A stretch of DNA of 43,651 nucleotides from Desulfurella acetivorans A63. Its GTDB lineage: Bacteria > Campylobacterota_A > Desulfurellia > Desulfurellales > Desulfurellaceae. The stretch is from positions 1,488,850 through 1,532,500 of the forward strand of contig CP007051.1 of the NCBI GenBank assembly GCA_000517565.1, read 5' to 3'. A program made the position numbers and the translations under genes. The first letter of the stretch is position 1. The number at the start of each line of letters is the position of its first letter. The notes under the pieces were generated by a model. The model did not search any database. It worked only from the letters and a program-made list of their open reading frames with translations, and had not been told where the DNA came from. This document shows positions 30,790 through 40,184 of this stretch, in pieces.

Positions 30790-31737
30790 ACAATTTAGGG
30801 GCTTTTTTCCTTCAAATACCCTTTTTATATTTTCACAAACATAAAAAGCTATTGCTTTATAAGAAACATCTGTAACACCTGCAATATGAGGAGTTACAAT
30901 AACATTTTTCATATCAAAAAAATCTTCTTTATCTGGTGGCTCTTTCCAAAAAACATCCAAAGCAACTCCGCCTAAATGATTCTTATTGAGTGCATCAATT
31001 AATGCCTGCTTTTCAACAATATCCCCTCTTGAAGGATTAATTAAAAACGCTCCTTTTTTGAACTTGAATATATTGTTAGAGTTTATAAGGTTTTGTGTTT
31101 CTTTGTTTAATGGTAAAGCCAAAAATACATAATCAACCAATGGTAAATATTTTTCAAGATTATCTGGCCTGCCTATTGCTTCAAGTTTATATTGCTCGAC
31201 TAATTTATTGTCTAAATTTTGCTTAATAGCCCATATATGAACACCAAAAGACTTGAGCCTTTGAGCAATCGCTCTTCCTATACCACCAAAACCTATAATC
31301 AAAGCTTTTTTCCCAATCAAACTAATACCAACGGGACATCCCCACCCAACTGCATTATAAACATTATTTTGAATATACGGAAAACCCCTTGCGAGCGCGA
31401 TTGCAGCCATTATAGACCATTCAGCCACCGATTCGGCATTACCTGTATTTGCTGTAGGTACGTTTGCTACGTATATACCTTTTTTTGTTGCAGCAACAAT
31501 ATCAACACCATCCAGACCAGCACCCCACTGATGTATAAGTTTTAAGTTTTGTGCCTTTTCAATTAAATTTGCATCAATTTTTGACATGGCAGGTATTAAC
31601 ACATCACACTCGTGTATCCTATATTCAAGCGCGCTTTCTGGTATAAACTCAAATTCTAGTACATCAAGACATTCATTAATATAATTTTGAATACCAACAA
31701 AATGTATACCTGCTACAAAAACTTTAATTTTTTTCAT
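30778..31737 (-). CDS. D-isomer 2-hydroxyacid dehydrogenase family protein
   Basis: NAD(P)-dependent dehydrogenase of 319 residues. GFGGIGRAIAQRL near 148-160 is the Rossmann nucleotide loop. The catalytic Arg lies in NPSRGDIV, the Glu in WKEPPD and the His in TPHIAG, as in phosphoglycerate and glyoxylate reductases. No ACT domain follows, so it is not a full-length SerA. The substrate is unknown. It starts with a four-base overlap to the kinase-like gene and is last in the pal-pump operon. Its end overlaps the convergent EAL pseudogene by 12 bases. Confidence 0.9.
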   Translation of the reverse strand: MKKIKVFVAGIHFVGIQNYINECLDVLEFEFIPESALEYRIHECDVLIPAMSKIDANLIEKAQNLKLIHQWGAGLDGVDIVAATKKGIYVANVPTANTGNAESVAEWSIMAAIALARGFPYIQNNVYNAVGWGCPVGISLIGKKALIIGFGGIGRAIAQRLKSFGVHIWAIKQNLDNKLVEQYKLEAIGRPDNLEKYLPLVDYVFLALPLNKETQNLINSNNIFKFKKGAFLINPSRGDIVEKQALIDALNKNHLGGVALDVFWKEPPDKEDFFDMKNVIVTPHIAGVTDVSYKAIAFYVCENIKRVFEGKKPLNCLNC

Positions 31738-32375
31738 CTACCACCACCATTTTTGAAAAATTTATGCTTTATTACATCAATAACAAAATTTTTTGTTAAC
31801 TCAAAACCTATACAAGAAACATCAAGAACAATATCATAATTTCGCAAATCACACCTGTTTAAACCTGTCATCTTTTTTATATACTCATTTCTATTTTTAT
31901 CCGTTTGGTTTATGAGTTCTATTGCTTCTTTATCGCTTATATTGAATTCTTTTGAAACATTTTTTACTCTATAATCCAAACCTGCTTTTAAAAAAACTGA
32001 TAAATGTTTTGGATGGTCTTTAAATACAAAAAAAGAAGCCCTACCTAAGGCAACAATGTCATGATTTTGCGCAAAGTTCTCAAGCACTGTTTTTTGTACA
32101 TCAAATATCTCTGCGTCAGTTGGGTAAAAAGAACCTGCCAATGATCCAATTTCGGGTGTACCAATAGAAAAAACACTTAAAATTTTTTCAAGCAAACTTG
32201 AGGTTCTTTCTTCTTTTTTATCTAAATAGGCTACATCTGTTTTTAAAATTTTTGCAGCATGCACAACTAACTCTCTATCAATTAATTTAAAACCAAACTC
32301 TTCTGAAATAGCTCTTGCAAGATCATAACCACCGGATCCTATTTGTCTTGTGATTGTAATTACAATATTTTCCAT
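31734..32375 (-). CDS. cytidylate-kinase-like protein
   Basis: P-loop protein of 213 residues. ITRQIGSGGYDLARAISEEF near 8-27 is the nucleotide-binding loop of the cytidylate-kinase-like family, a group separate from Cmk and of unsettled substrate. The middle part contains DIVALGRASFFV and the Arg-rich lid. The start overlaps the end of the pump gene by one base. Its role in an efflux operon is not obvious. Confidence 0.85.
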   Translation of the reverse strand: MENIVITITRQIGSGGYDLARAISEEFGFKLIDRELVVHAAKILKTDVAYLDKKEERTSSLLEKILSVFSIGTPEIGSLAGSFYPTDAEIFDVQKTVLENFAQNHDIVALGRASFFVFKDHPKHLSVFLKAGLDYRVKNVSKEFNISDKEAIELINQTDKNRNEYIKKMTGLNRCDLRNYDIVLDVSCIGFELTKNFVIDVIKHKFFKNGGGR

Positions 32376-33886
32376 TAATCCCTCTTGATATCTTTAAAAC
32401 CTTTTAAGAAAAAAGCAAGTGGCAAGGACAAAACAAATATAAACATGATAAGCAAATATACATGATTGTACGAAAGCATCATAGCCTGTTGCATAATTGT
32501 TTCATTTAACATTTCTTTTATCTTTAAGTCTGGCAGTTGAAATGGTATGCCAAGAACCTGGTCTAATCTTGCTATATATTCTAAAGTATTTCTACTGAAT
32601 ATAGAAACATTTTGAGTTAAAACCGAGTAATAGGCATTTGTTCCTCTATCAACATATGTAGCAGCAAGTGCAACACCAATACTACCAGTAATAAGCCTAA
32701 ACACATTGTAAATACTTGTGGCAAATGTTAAATCACTTTTTTCAATTGTAATTAATGCAGAAGTGCTAACAGATACGAATATAAAACCAAAACCGCTGCC
32801 CTGTAAAAATTGTGGTATAAATATATCCCAAAAGCTTGCATTTAAATTGAGGTTTGCAAATTTAAAAAAGGAAATAATAACAAGTATTAAACCAAAACTA
32901 ACAAGGATTTTTGGTCCAAATTTATTGAACAATTTACCCCCAATTGGCATCATTAAAGCCATTGCCAGACTTCTTGGAACCATTGCAACTCCAGCATCAA
33001 ATGCAGTATATCCAAGCAAATTTTGCAAAAAAACCGGCAAAACAAACAAACTTGCAAAAAGCCCCATACCAAGAACACCACCAAGCAATGTGCCTAGGGT
33101 AAAGTTTATATTTTTTAAAATACGCAAATCAACAGCAGGTTTTTTTATTGTTAACTCTCTTATTACAAAAAATATTATACCTGCGCCTGCAATAATTGCA
33201 AGATGTGTGATATACTGAGATGTAAACCAGTCTTTATTTTCACCGTCTGCAAGAAATATCTGCAAAGTACCAAACCCAATAGCCATAAAAATCAAACCTA
33301 AAAAATCTATCTTGCTTTTTTCTCTTATTAAAAATTCTGGATCTTCTATAAAAATATTTACCATAATTAAAGCCACTATACCTATAGGTAAGTTTATGTA
33401 AAATATCCATGGCCAGCTATACCTATCTATTAGCCATCCACCAAGAGTAGGTCCAATAGCTGGGCCCATAACAACACCCATACCATATATGCCCATTGCC
33501 ATACCTTGCTCTTCTTTTGGGAAGACTTCCCTTAAAATTGCCTGAGCAATTGGTATTAAAACGCCTCCACCTATTCCTTGTATTATTCTAAAAACAACAA
33601 TGGCATACAAATTCCATGCAATACCGCAAAGCGCAGAACCCAATGTAAACAAAGCTATACCAAACATATAAAAATTCTTTCTGCCAAAGCGAGAGCTTAA
33701 TAGTGCAATTATTGGCATAATTATAGTATTTGAAAGCAAATATCCGGTAGAAACCCATGTGATTTGTTCAAGGGATGCACCCATTGAACCCTGAATATAT
33801 GGAATTGCAACATTTACTATACTGGTATCAAGCGAGCTCATTATTGTGCCTATCATTACAGTAATAGTAACAATCCACTTATTCAT
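32375..33886 (-). CDS. DHA2-family multidrug MFS transporter (EmrB/QacA-like)
   Basis: Inner-membrane drug/proton antiporter of 503 residues with about 14 hydrophobic segments. SSLDTSIVNVAIPYIQ in TM1 carries the charged residue typical of DHA2 pumps, RFGRKNFYMFG is the loop 2-3 motif A, and GYGMGVVMGPAIGPTLGG-like sequence (IYGMGVVMGPAIGP) is the antiporter motif C in TM5. It overlaps the adaptor gene by four bases. Together they should form an EmrAB-type pump crossing both membranes with an outer-membrane channel, which is not encoded here. Confidence 0.93.
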   Translation of the reverse strand: MNKWIVTITVMIGTIMSSLDTSIVNVAIPYIQGSMGASLEQITWVSTGYLLSNTIIMPIIALLSSRFGRKNFYMFGIALFTLGSALCGIAWNLYAIVVFRIIQGIGGGVLIPIAQAILREVFPKEEQGMAMGIYGMGVVMGPAIGPTLGGWLIDRYSWPWIFYINLPIGIVALIMVNIFIEDPEFLIREKSKIDFLGLIFMAIGFGTLQIFLADGENKDWFTSQYITHLAIIAGAGIIFFVIRELTIKKPAVDLRILKNINFTLGTLLGGVLGMGLFASLFVLPVFLQNLLGYTAFDAGVAMVPRSLAMALMMPIGGKLFNKFGPKILVSFGLILVIISFFKFANLNLNASFWDIFIPQFLQGSGFGFIFVSVSTSALITIEKSDLTFATSIYNVFRLITGSIGVALAATYVDRGTNAYYSVLTQNVSIFSRNTLEYIARLDQVLGIPFQLPDLKIKEMLNETIMQQAMMLSYNHVYLLIMFIFVLSLPLAFFLKGFKDIKRD

Positions 33887-34914
33887 TTTATACTAACATA
33901 AGGCTCAACAGATAAACCAGGATAAAGGGGTGTTTTGGGGTTATAGGGTGTTGTAATATTAATTTTTACAGGTATTCTTTGAACTATCTTGATGAAATTT
34001 CCAACAGCATTTTGGGGAGGAAGCAAACTGAATACCGCCCCGCTGCCTGTTTGGAAGCTTTCTACGTAACCATAGAAGGTTTTTCCAGGATAAGCATCAA
34101 CTTTGATAGCTACTTTTGCACCAATATGTATATTGTGTATTGCAGTTTCTTTGAAATTTGCCACAACCCATACATGGTGGAGATTCACAATATTTAATAA
34201 AGGCAAACCTACCTGTGCATATTGGCCTATCTCTACATTGCGCTTTGTAACATAACCATCTATTGGTGCAATTACTTTTGTTCTTGATAAGTTTATGCTT
34301 GCTATATCAAGCTGGGCTTTTGATTGCTTTAATAAATGCTCTTGTTTTAAAAGCTGGGTTTTTAAGTCAGCAATTTCTATTTCAAGTTGCTTTATTGCAG
34401 CAAGCCTGGCATTAAAATCAGCTAAAGCTACGCTATAGTTCATCTTAACACTATCGTATTCCTGAGGGCTTATTACTTTTTCTTTAAGCAAATTATAATA
34501 GCGCATATTTTGTTTTTGAGCATATGTGAGCTTTGCGTCGCTTGCCTTTAGATCTTGTTGCGCTTTTTGTATTTCAGCTTGTTTTTCCAATATGGATAAT
34601 TTGAGATTTTCCATCTGAATCACATTTGACTGGTAAACATTTTGCGCATTTTTAACCTGTTGAATATAGTCAGTTGGGTCAATTTCAAATAGTATCTGAC
34701 CTTTTTTAACAAACTGGTTTCTTTTTACATATACCTTAATGACCTTACCAGCAACCTGTGGCGAAATAGGCACAATGGTACCATCAATGTATGCATCATC
34801 CGTAGAAACATGATTTAAATCATAAATAAGCTTTGGTATAAAATAGATAGCTAACCCGGCTAATATTAACAAAATAACTAAAAGCTGTATGAATTTTTTG
34901 GTTTTTTTGGTCAT
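33883..34914 (-). CDS. HlyD/EmrA-family membrane fusion protein
   Basis: Periplasmic adaptor of 343 residues. One N-terminal membrane helix (about 9-29) is followed by a lipoyl half-motif (PISPQVAGKVIKVYVKRNQ), a long coiled coil (about 85-205), the second lipoyl half (VIAPIDGYVTKRNVEIGQ) and a beta-barrel domain. It joins the MFS pump to an outer-membrane factor. It overlaps the lipoprotein gene by four bases and the pump gene by four bases, so expression is coupled. Confidence 0.92.
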   Translation of the reverse strand: MTKKTKKFIQLLVILLILAGLAIYFIPKLIYDLNHVSTDDAYIDGTIVPISPQVAGKVIKVYVKRNQFVKKGQILFEIDPTDYIQQVKNAQNVYQSNVIQMENLKLSILEKQAEIQKAQQDLKASDAKLTYAQKQNMRYYNLLKEKVISPQEYDSVKMNYSVALADFNARLAAIKQLEIEIADLKTQLLKQEHLLKQSKAQLDIASINLSRTKVIAPIDGYVTKRNVEIGQYAQVGLPLLNIVNLHHVWVVANFKETAIHNIHIGAKVAIKVDAYPGKTFYGYVESFQTGSGAVFSLLPPQNAVGNFIKIVQRIPVKINITTPYNPKTPLYPGLSVEPYVSIK

Positions 34915-35489
34915 TTTACTATAGAAACAACAAACTCATCATTTCTATTTTTAGCCCAGGCATACTCATTGTTTTGTGGATCGATAGGCTTTGACTTTCC
35001 ATTACTTATAGTCTCTATTCTATTAGAGGCAACACCTTTTAGCACGAGGTAGTTTTTTGCTGCATCGGCTCTTTGTTGACCAAGTGCTAAATTGTATGCA
35101 TCCGTTCCTCTTTCATCACAATTTCCTTCAATAACAACATTAACTTGAGGATGTTGAATTAAAAATTCAGCTATTTTGTTTAGAACTTCAGACGGATCTT
35201 GGTTTATGCCCCACTCATCAATCTTTGTAATTGCAGCGCTATTTACCTTAAAATAAATTCTTTGCATTACCTCTTTTGCCTGTTTTTCCAGCTCGCTTTC
35301 AAGCTCGTTTTGATTTTGTATGTTGCTTAAACTTGAAGACGGCATGTTAATAATTGAACTGGATGTTTGATTTGCAGATGTTTGTGGAACACTTGACTCA
35401 ATTGGGGCTTTTGTACCTGGCACACTAGAACAACTATTAATTAAAAATGCAAAACCTGCTAAAAATAAAAACAATAATAACTTATTCAT
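34911..35489 (-). CDS. pal: OmpA-domain peptidoglycan-associated lipoprotein
   Basis: Lipoprotein of 192 residues. The signal peptide ends in the lipobox LINSC with Cys20. A Ser/Gln-rich linker of about 60 residues leads to the OmpA domain; VVIEGNCDERGTDAYNLALG near 115-135 contains the Asp and Arg that hold diaminopimelate of peptidoglycan. This is Pal-like, but no tolB, tolA or ybgF is next to it; it leads a drug-efflux operon instead. It may brace the pump to the cell wall (inference) or be a second, non-Tol Pal. GGAGG precedes the ATG. Confidence 0.82.
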   Translation of the reverse strand: MNKLLLFLFLAGFAFLINSCSSVPGTKAPIESSVPQTSANQTSSSIINMPSSSLSNIQNQNELESELEKQAKEVMQRIYFKVNSAAITKIDEWGINQDPSEVLNKIAEFLIQHPQVNVVIEGNCDERGTDAYNLALGQQRADAAKNYLVLKGVASNRIETISNGKSKPIDPQNNEYAWAKNRNDEFVVSIVK

Positions 35490-35510
35490 AACTTAAACCT
35501 CCGTTTAATT

Positions 35511-35538
35511 TTTATAATCCTTTTTGTTATAATGTCAA
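35511..35538 (-). promoter_or_regulatory. promoter of the pal-efflux operon
   Basis: On the minus strand TTGACA (35533-35538) and TATAAA (35511-35516) are 16 bases apart, about 22 bases from the pal ATG, between the trpA stop and pal. No terminator is visible after trpA, so trp read-through into this operon is possible. Confidence 0.62.
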
Positions 35539-35556
35539 TATAAATGCAAAATATAA

Positions 35557-36249
35557 CTATTTTGTAATGCTTTTTATAAATTTTTCAAAATCACTTATAC
35601 CTTTTTGAATTTCTATGGCTGCTTGAGTACCTATTATGACACCATCTGCAATTTTAGAAGCTTCTTTTATATCATTTGCGTTTCTTATACCAAAACCTAA
35701 ATACACTTTAGCCTGTTTCCTGCAATAGTTAATTTTTTCAATAGTTTGACTCTCAAGTGAGAAACTACCGCCTGTTATACCTCTTTTTGAAATAAAATAA
35801 ATAAAATCCTTAGTATTTTTAAAAGCCAAATCTAGATCTTTTTTTCTGCTTTCTGGTGTTGCAAATTTTATAATATTACAATCAAGCTGTTTTTCGAAAT
35901 TAATAGCTTCTCTAACAGGCAAATCAGCTAAAATAATTCCATTTAAAATTTTATTATAGTTTTTGAGTTCATCTTTTAAGCTATAGGCTATATTTGCATA
36001 AGTCATCATATATAGCCTTTTCTTAAAAAGCTTTTTTGCCTCAAAGAGACTTTCAAAAAAGTCTTGCGTGTCGTATTTTGAGAGACATTCGAATGCAGCT
36101 TTTTCCAAAATTTCACCATCTGCTATTGGATCAGAAAATGGTATACCTATTTCTAAAAAATCAACATCCAGATTATTACAAATTTCAACTGCTTCCAAAA
36201 ACATACTTTTTTTTGGATAATTAGAAACCAAATATATACCTACATTCAT
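35557..36249 (-). CDS. trpA: tryptophan synthase alpha chain
   Basis: Cleaves indole-3-glycerol phosphate to indole, passed through a tunnel to TrpB; 230 residues. [14 protein letters not shown] near 37-50 holds the catalytic Glu, ILADLP near 105-110 the catalytic Asp, and [10 protein letters not shown] the phosphate loop. At 230 residues it is shorter than the common 250-270, mainly at the N-terminus. It is the last gene of the trp operon and overlaps trpB by four bases. It contains no Trp. Confidence 0.94.
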   Translation of the reverse strand: MNVGIYLVSNYPKKSMFLEAVEICNNLDVDFLEIGIPFSDPIADGEILEKAAFECLSKYDTQDFFESLFEAKKLFKKRLYMMTYANIAYSLKDELKNYNKILNGIILADLPVREAINFEKQLDCNIIKFATPESRKKDLDLAFKNTKDFIYFISKRGITGGSFSLESQTIEKINYCRKQAKVYLGFGIRNANDIKEASKIADGVIIGTQAAIEIQKGISDFEKFIKSITK

Positions 36250-37406
36250 TGTTGTACCGCCTTTATAATATCTAAATCTTTATCTCCCCTTCCAGAAAGG
36301 TTTATTATAATTATTTTGTTTTTAAATTTTTCCTTATTTGCCAAAACGTAACCCAAAGCATGTGAACTCTCAAGCGCAGGTATAATACCTTCAAGTTTTG
36401 ATAAAGCAAAAAAACCTTCCAGTGCCTGATTGTCAAACACATAATCGTAAATTACACGTTTTGTGTCTTTTAGATAACTATGCATAGGTCCAACGCCTGG
36501 ATAATCCAGACCTGCAGATATTGAGTGTACTGAAGCAACATTTGCATTTTTTTGAAGTAAATAACTTAATGCACCATGCAAAATCCCTTTTGTACCTAAA
36601 CTTAAAGTTGCAGAGTGATCACCCAAATTTACCGATCTGCCACCTGCTTCAATACCATATAATTCTACATTATCTTTTAAAAAAGCGCTAAAAATACCGT
36701 ATGCATTGCTGCCACCCCCTACGCATGCAACTATAACATCGCAAAGTCTATTTTCATATTGTTTTATCTGTCTTTTTGCTTCTTTACCGATAATTGACTG
36801 AAAATCACCTACAATTGTTGGAAAAGGATGTGGTCCAACCACGCTTCCAAGTAAATAATGTGTGGTTTTAACATTTGTAACCCAATCCCTCAAAGCTTCG
36901 TTTATAGCGCTTTTTAATGTTCCTCCAGATTTCTCCACACTAATCACGCTAGCACCTAAGATTTTCATCTTATCTACATTAATGCTTTGGCGCTCAACAT
37001 CTGTCTTTCCCATATATACAACACATTCTAAGCCCAATAAAGCACATACTGTAGCTGTAGCCACACCATGCTGACCTGCACCTGTTTCTGCTATGATTCT
37101 GTTTTTGCCCATAAACTTTGCCAAAAAACCTTGAGCTAAAGTATTGTTTATCTTGTGAGCTCCTGTGTGTGCCAAATCTTCCCTTTTTAGATAAACTTTA
37201 GCACCTACATAATCGCTAAAATTTTTTGCAAAATACAGTGGTGTAGGTCTTCCAACATAAGTTTTCAGCATATCATTTAGCTGTTTTTGAGCTTTTTTGT
37301 CTTTTTTAAAGGCAATATAGCCTTCTTCTAACTCATCTAAAGCCGGAATAAGCGTCTCTGGCACAAATTGCCCGCCAAACTCGCCAAAATAGCGTTTTAG
37401 TTTCAT
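36246..37406 (-). CDS. trpB: tryptophan synthase beta chain
   Basis: PLP enzyme of 386 residues that joins indole and serine to make tryptophan. [17 protein letters not shown] near 76-92 contains the PLP lysine, the TrpB1 signature. [13 protein letters not shown] and [10 protein letters not shown] bind substrate and phosphate. The length is normal, and the start overlaps trpF by four bases. Only one Trp is present. Confidence 0.97.
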   Translation of the reverse strand: MKLKRYFGEFGGQFVPETLIPALDELEEGYIAFKKDKKAQKQLNDMLKTYVGRPTPLYFAKNFSDYVGAKVYLKREDLAHTGAHKINNTLAQGFLAKFMGKNRIIAETGAGQHGVATATVCALLGLECVVYMGKTDVERQSINVDKMKILGASVISVEKSGGTLKSAINEALRDWVTNVKTTHYLLGSVVGPHPFPTIVGDFQSIIGKEAKRQIKQYENRLCDVIVACVGGGSNAYGIFSAFLKDNVELYGIEAGGRSVNLGDHSATLSLGTKGILHGALSYLLQKNANVASVHSISAGLDYPGVGPMHSYLKDTKRVIYDYVFDNQALEGFFALSKLEGIIPALESSHALGYVLANKEKFKNKIIIINLSGRGDKDLDIIKAVQQ

Positions 37407-37975
37407 TTTATTCTCCTTAAGTTTTCCATAAAGTTTTTCATTTTGCCATGATCTTTTTTGCCAGGGTAAGCTTCGATTGAGCTTACCAAATCAACGCCGT
37501 AGGGTTTATAGCGTGCTATCTCAAATATATTATCTTCGCTTATACCACCTGCTACAAAAGCCCTGCTTAAATCATTGCAATCTTCGAGAATCTTCCAGTT
37601 AAACCTTTGAGCACTACCGCCAATCTGTGGGGTTTTGCTATCAAGCAAGATAAGACCATCGCTTAATTTTTGTGGCAATACATCATCAATTCTATAGACC
37701 CTGATGGTATTTTGAATATTAAAGTCATTGTAGACTTGAGCGTATCTTAATCCGCAATAGTTCATTATTGATACAATTTCTTCTTCACTTTCTTCTACAA
37801 ATACACCAACACTGTTTGTCTGTTTTGGTATTTTCTGGATTATTTCTTTTACATCCTGAGCTTTTATATAACGCGGGCTTTTTTTATAAAACACAAAACC
37901 TATAAAATCTACACCTAAATCTAAACTGGCTAACACATCTTCTAAATTTGTCATGCCGCAAAATTTTACATGCAT
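37403..37975 (-). CDS. trpF: phosphoribosylanthranilate isomerase
   Basis: TIM-barrel isomerase of 190 residues acting between TrpD and Trp[12 protein letters not shown] at 4-14 carries the catalytic Cys, and the catalytic Asp is in [28 protein letters not shown] binds the phosphate. It is a free-standing gene, not fused to trpC, and overlaps trpC by ten bases. Confidence 0.95.
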   Translation of the reverse strand: MHVKFCGMTNLEDVLASLDLGVDFIGFVFYKKSPRYIKAQDVKEIIQKIPKQTNSVGVFVEESEEEIVSIMNYCGLRYAQVYNDFNIQNTIRVYRIDDVLPQKLSDGLILLDSKTPQIGGSAQRFNWKILEDCNDLSRAFVAGGISEDNIFEIARYKPYGVDLVSSIEAYPGKKDHGKMKNFMENLRRIK

Positions 37976-38682
37976 AAAAGCTCCTTAAAAGTAGATTCAA
38001 CATCATTTGATTTTAAAAGTGCCTCACCTATTAAAAATACATTAGTGTATGGTAAAAACTCCTCTATATCATTTCTATTTCTTACACCACTTTCTGCTAT
38101 TTTAATTTTAGCATCAATTTTACTTATAAGCTTTTTGGCTAAATTTTTATCTATCTTTAGCGTATCAAGGTCTCTTGTATTTACGCCTACAATTGTTGCA
38201 TCGAAATCTATTTTATCTAGATCATTTTCTGTATGAAGCTCAATTAAAGCACTTAAGCCCAAAAAGCATGCATAATCATAGAGCTTTCTTAGTTTGTCTT
38301 TTTCGAGTGCTCTTACAATAAGCAAGATAATATCTGCACCGCTATTGTATGCCCAATCAATTTGTTTTTTGTCAATTATAAAATCTTTACACAAAATTGG
38401 CAGGTTTGTCTTTCTTGATATTTCATGCAAAAACTCAAAGCTACCCCCAAAATATTTATTATCTGTAAGCACACTTATTGCTTTTGCATACTTTGAATAA
38501 ATTTCAACGATATTTTTTTGTAAGATAAAATTACCATAAGAAGGAGATTTTGACTTGATTTCTGCAATGATATTTATTTTATCATTAAAATTTGGTTTCA
38601 AAACAGGCTTTGTCCTCTTATAAGGGCAGACTTTCATAGATTGAACTTCAAGGACTTTATCAGCTAAAATCTGCTCAATCAT
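37966..38682 (-). CDS. trpC: indole-3-glycerol-phosphate synthase
   Basis: TIM-barrel enzyme of 238 residues closing the indole ring. EIKSKSPSYG near 41-50 holds the catalytic Lys, CKDFIID a second Lys, and LIELHTENDL and VGVNTRDLDT are later motifs. It lacks part of the N-terminal extension of longer homologues (about 255). It overlaps trpD by eight bases and trpF by ten. Confidence 0.95.
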   Translation of the reverse strand: MIEQILADKVLEVQSMKVCPYKRTKPVLKPNFNDKINIIAEIKSKSPSYGNFILQKNIVEIYSKYAKAISVLTDNKYFGGSFEFLHEISRKTNLPILCKDFIIDKKQIDWAYNSGADIILLIVRALEKDKLRKLYDYACFLGLSALIELHTENDLDKIDFDATIVGVNTRDLDTLKIDKNLAKKLISKIDAKIKIAESGVRNRNDIEEFLPYTNVFLIGEALLKSNDVESTFKELLCM

Positions 38683-39622
38683 TTGTTATCTCCATCAGTT
38701 TATCGTAAGCCTTTCTATTTTTAATCGCTTCTTTTGCAAGCAAAAAGCCCTGTTTTAAATTATCTTCAACACCAGCTACAAGATATGCAAAAGCACAATT
38801 TATTGCTATGGCATCTGATAAAACATCGTGTTCTCCCAAAAAAACCTCTTTGAGAATTTTTGCATTTGTTTTTGCATCAAACCCTTTAACTGAATCTTTT
38901 GGTGCATATATTGAAAACTCTCTTGGGTCAAATTCAAATTTTTTAATATATGGGCCTTTCTTTTGATAACACAATGTAACATCCGAAAGGCTCACTTCAT
39001 CCATATCGGAAGCTACAAGAACTACATTTTGAAAATCCAAAATATCAACAGCCTCCAGGTATACCGGTAAATATTCTTTACTAAAAACACCTATCATTTT
39101 GTAAGCAGGGTTTATTGGGTTGCACAAAGGACCTACAAGGTTAAAAATCGTTCGCTTTCCGATCTTTTTTCTAATGGGCATAATTGGTTTTAACTTTGGA
39201 TGCCAATGCGGAGCAAACAAAAAGGCAAAATTTTTCTTTTCAAGGTTTTCAATTATTTCTTCCTTTTCTTGCTCAATCTTTACCCCAAGCGCTTCAAGAA
39301 TATCTGCTGCACCAGATAAAGATGACACGGCTTTATTACCATGTTTTGCAACTTTTACATGTAAACTGCAGACAATAGAAGCTGCTGTGGAAATATTAAA
39401 ACTATTTGAATTATCTCCACCTGTTCCAACAATATCTATGCAATTACCACTGTAGTCGATCAACCGAGCATTTTTTAACATAGCTTTTGCAAGCGCAGCA
39501 ACACAAGCTGGATCTTCTTTTTGCTGGCTCATTTCAATAAGTGAGTTTTCAATGTCTTGTTCGCTTAACTTACCAGAAAGCATTGCATCAAAAAAATCTA
39601 AAGATTCGCTAAAACTTTTCAT
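38675..39622 (-). CDS. trpD: anthranilate phosphoribosyltransferase
   Basis: Transfers phosphoribose from PRPP to anthranilate; 315 residues. GTGGDNSNSFNIST near 66-79 is the PRPP loop, KHGNKAVSS near 93-101 binds substrate, and ASDMDEVSLSD coordinates magnesium. It is not fused to trpG, which precedes it with a 14-base overlap. Confidence 0.96.
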   Translation of the reverse strand: MKSFSESLDFFDAMLSGKLSEQDIENSLIEMSQQKEDPACVAALAKAMLKNARLIDYSGNCIDIVGTGGDNSNSFNISTAASIVCSLHVKVAKHGNKAVSSLSGAADILEALGVKIEQEKEEIIENLEKKNFAFLFAPHWHPKLKPIMPIRKKIGKRTIFNLVGPLCNPINPAYKMIGVFSKEYLPVYLEAVDILDFQNVVLVASDMDEVSLSDVTLCYQKKGPYIKKFEFDPREFSIYAPKDSVKGFDAKTNAKILKEVFLGEHDVLSDAIAINCAFAYLVAGVEDNLKQGFLLAKEAIKNRKAYDKLMEITND

Positions 39623-40184
39623 GGCACAACCTCACAAAATTTTCTATAAAAGTCAATCCATCTTTTGTTTGATAGGATTCTGGGTGAAACTGCAAGCCAT
39701 AAAGCCCAATATCTTTGTTTTCAATTGCCATAATCTCATTATCACTTGAAGATACAGCGCAAACTTCAAAATCATTGTATACATTATCAACAACTAAAGA
39801 ATGGTATCTCACCCCCAAAAAAGGTTGACTGATGTTTTTAAACAAAATACTATCACTAATGGGAATTATCCTATCTACTTTGCCATGCATGATTGTTTTT
39901 GCTTTTCTTATTGTTTTTCCATATACATAGCAAATAGACTGCATACCAAGACATATACCTAAAATTGGCAACTTTGATCTAAAATATTCTATAGCATCAA
40001 GACTTAATAAGGCGTTTTTTGGATGAGAAGGACCAGGGGAAATCACTATGCCTTTTAGATTTTTAACATTTTTTATGTTATCAATTTTGGCATTGTTTAA
40101 AATAACTTCAACATCATCAAAATGCTTAAGGTAATCGTACAAATTGTATGTAAATGAATCAAAATTATCAATCAAAACTATCAT
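39609..40184 (-). CDS. trpG: anthranilate synthase glutamine amidotransferase subunit
   Basis: Class I amidotransferase of 191 residues supplying ammonia to TrpE. IDNFDSFTYNL opens the fold. Catalytic Cys lies in LGICLGMQS near 76-84, and His and Glu in QFHPES near 168-173. It could also serve para-aminobenzoate synthase, as in some bacteria. The start overlaps trpE by 17 bases. It contains no Trp. Confidence 0.95.
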   Translation of the reverse strand: MIVLIDNFDSFTYNLYDYLKHFDDVEVILNNAKIDNIKNVKNLKGIVISPGPSHPKNALLSLDAIEYFRSKLPILGICLGMQSICYVYGKTIRKAKTIMHGKVDRIIPISDSILFKNISQPFLGVRYHSLVVDNVYNDFEVCAVSSSDNEIMAIENKDIGLYGLQFHPESYQTKDGLTFIENFVRLCHEKF

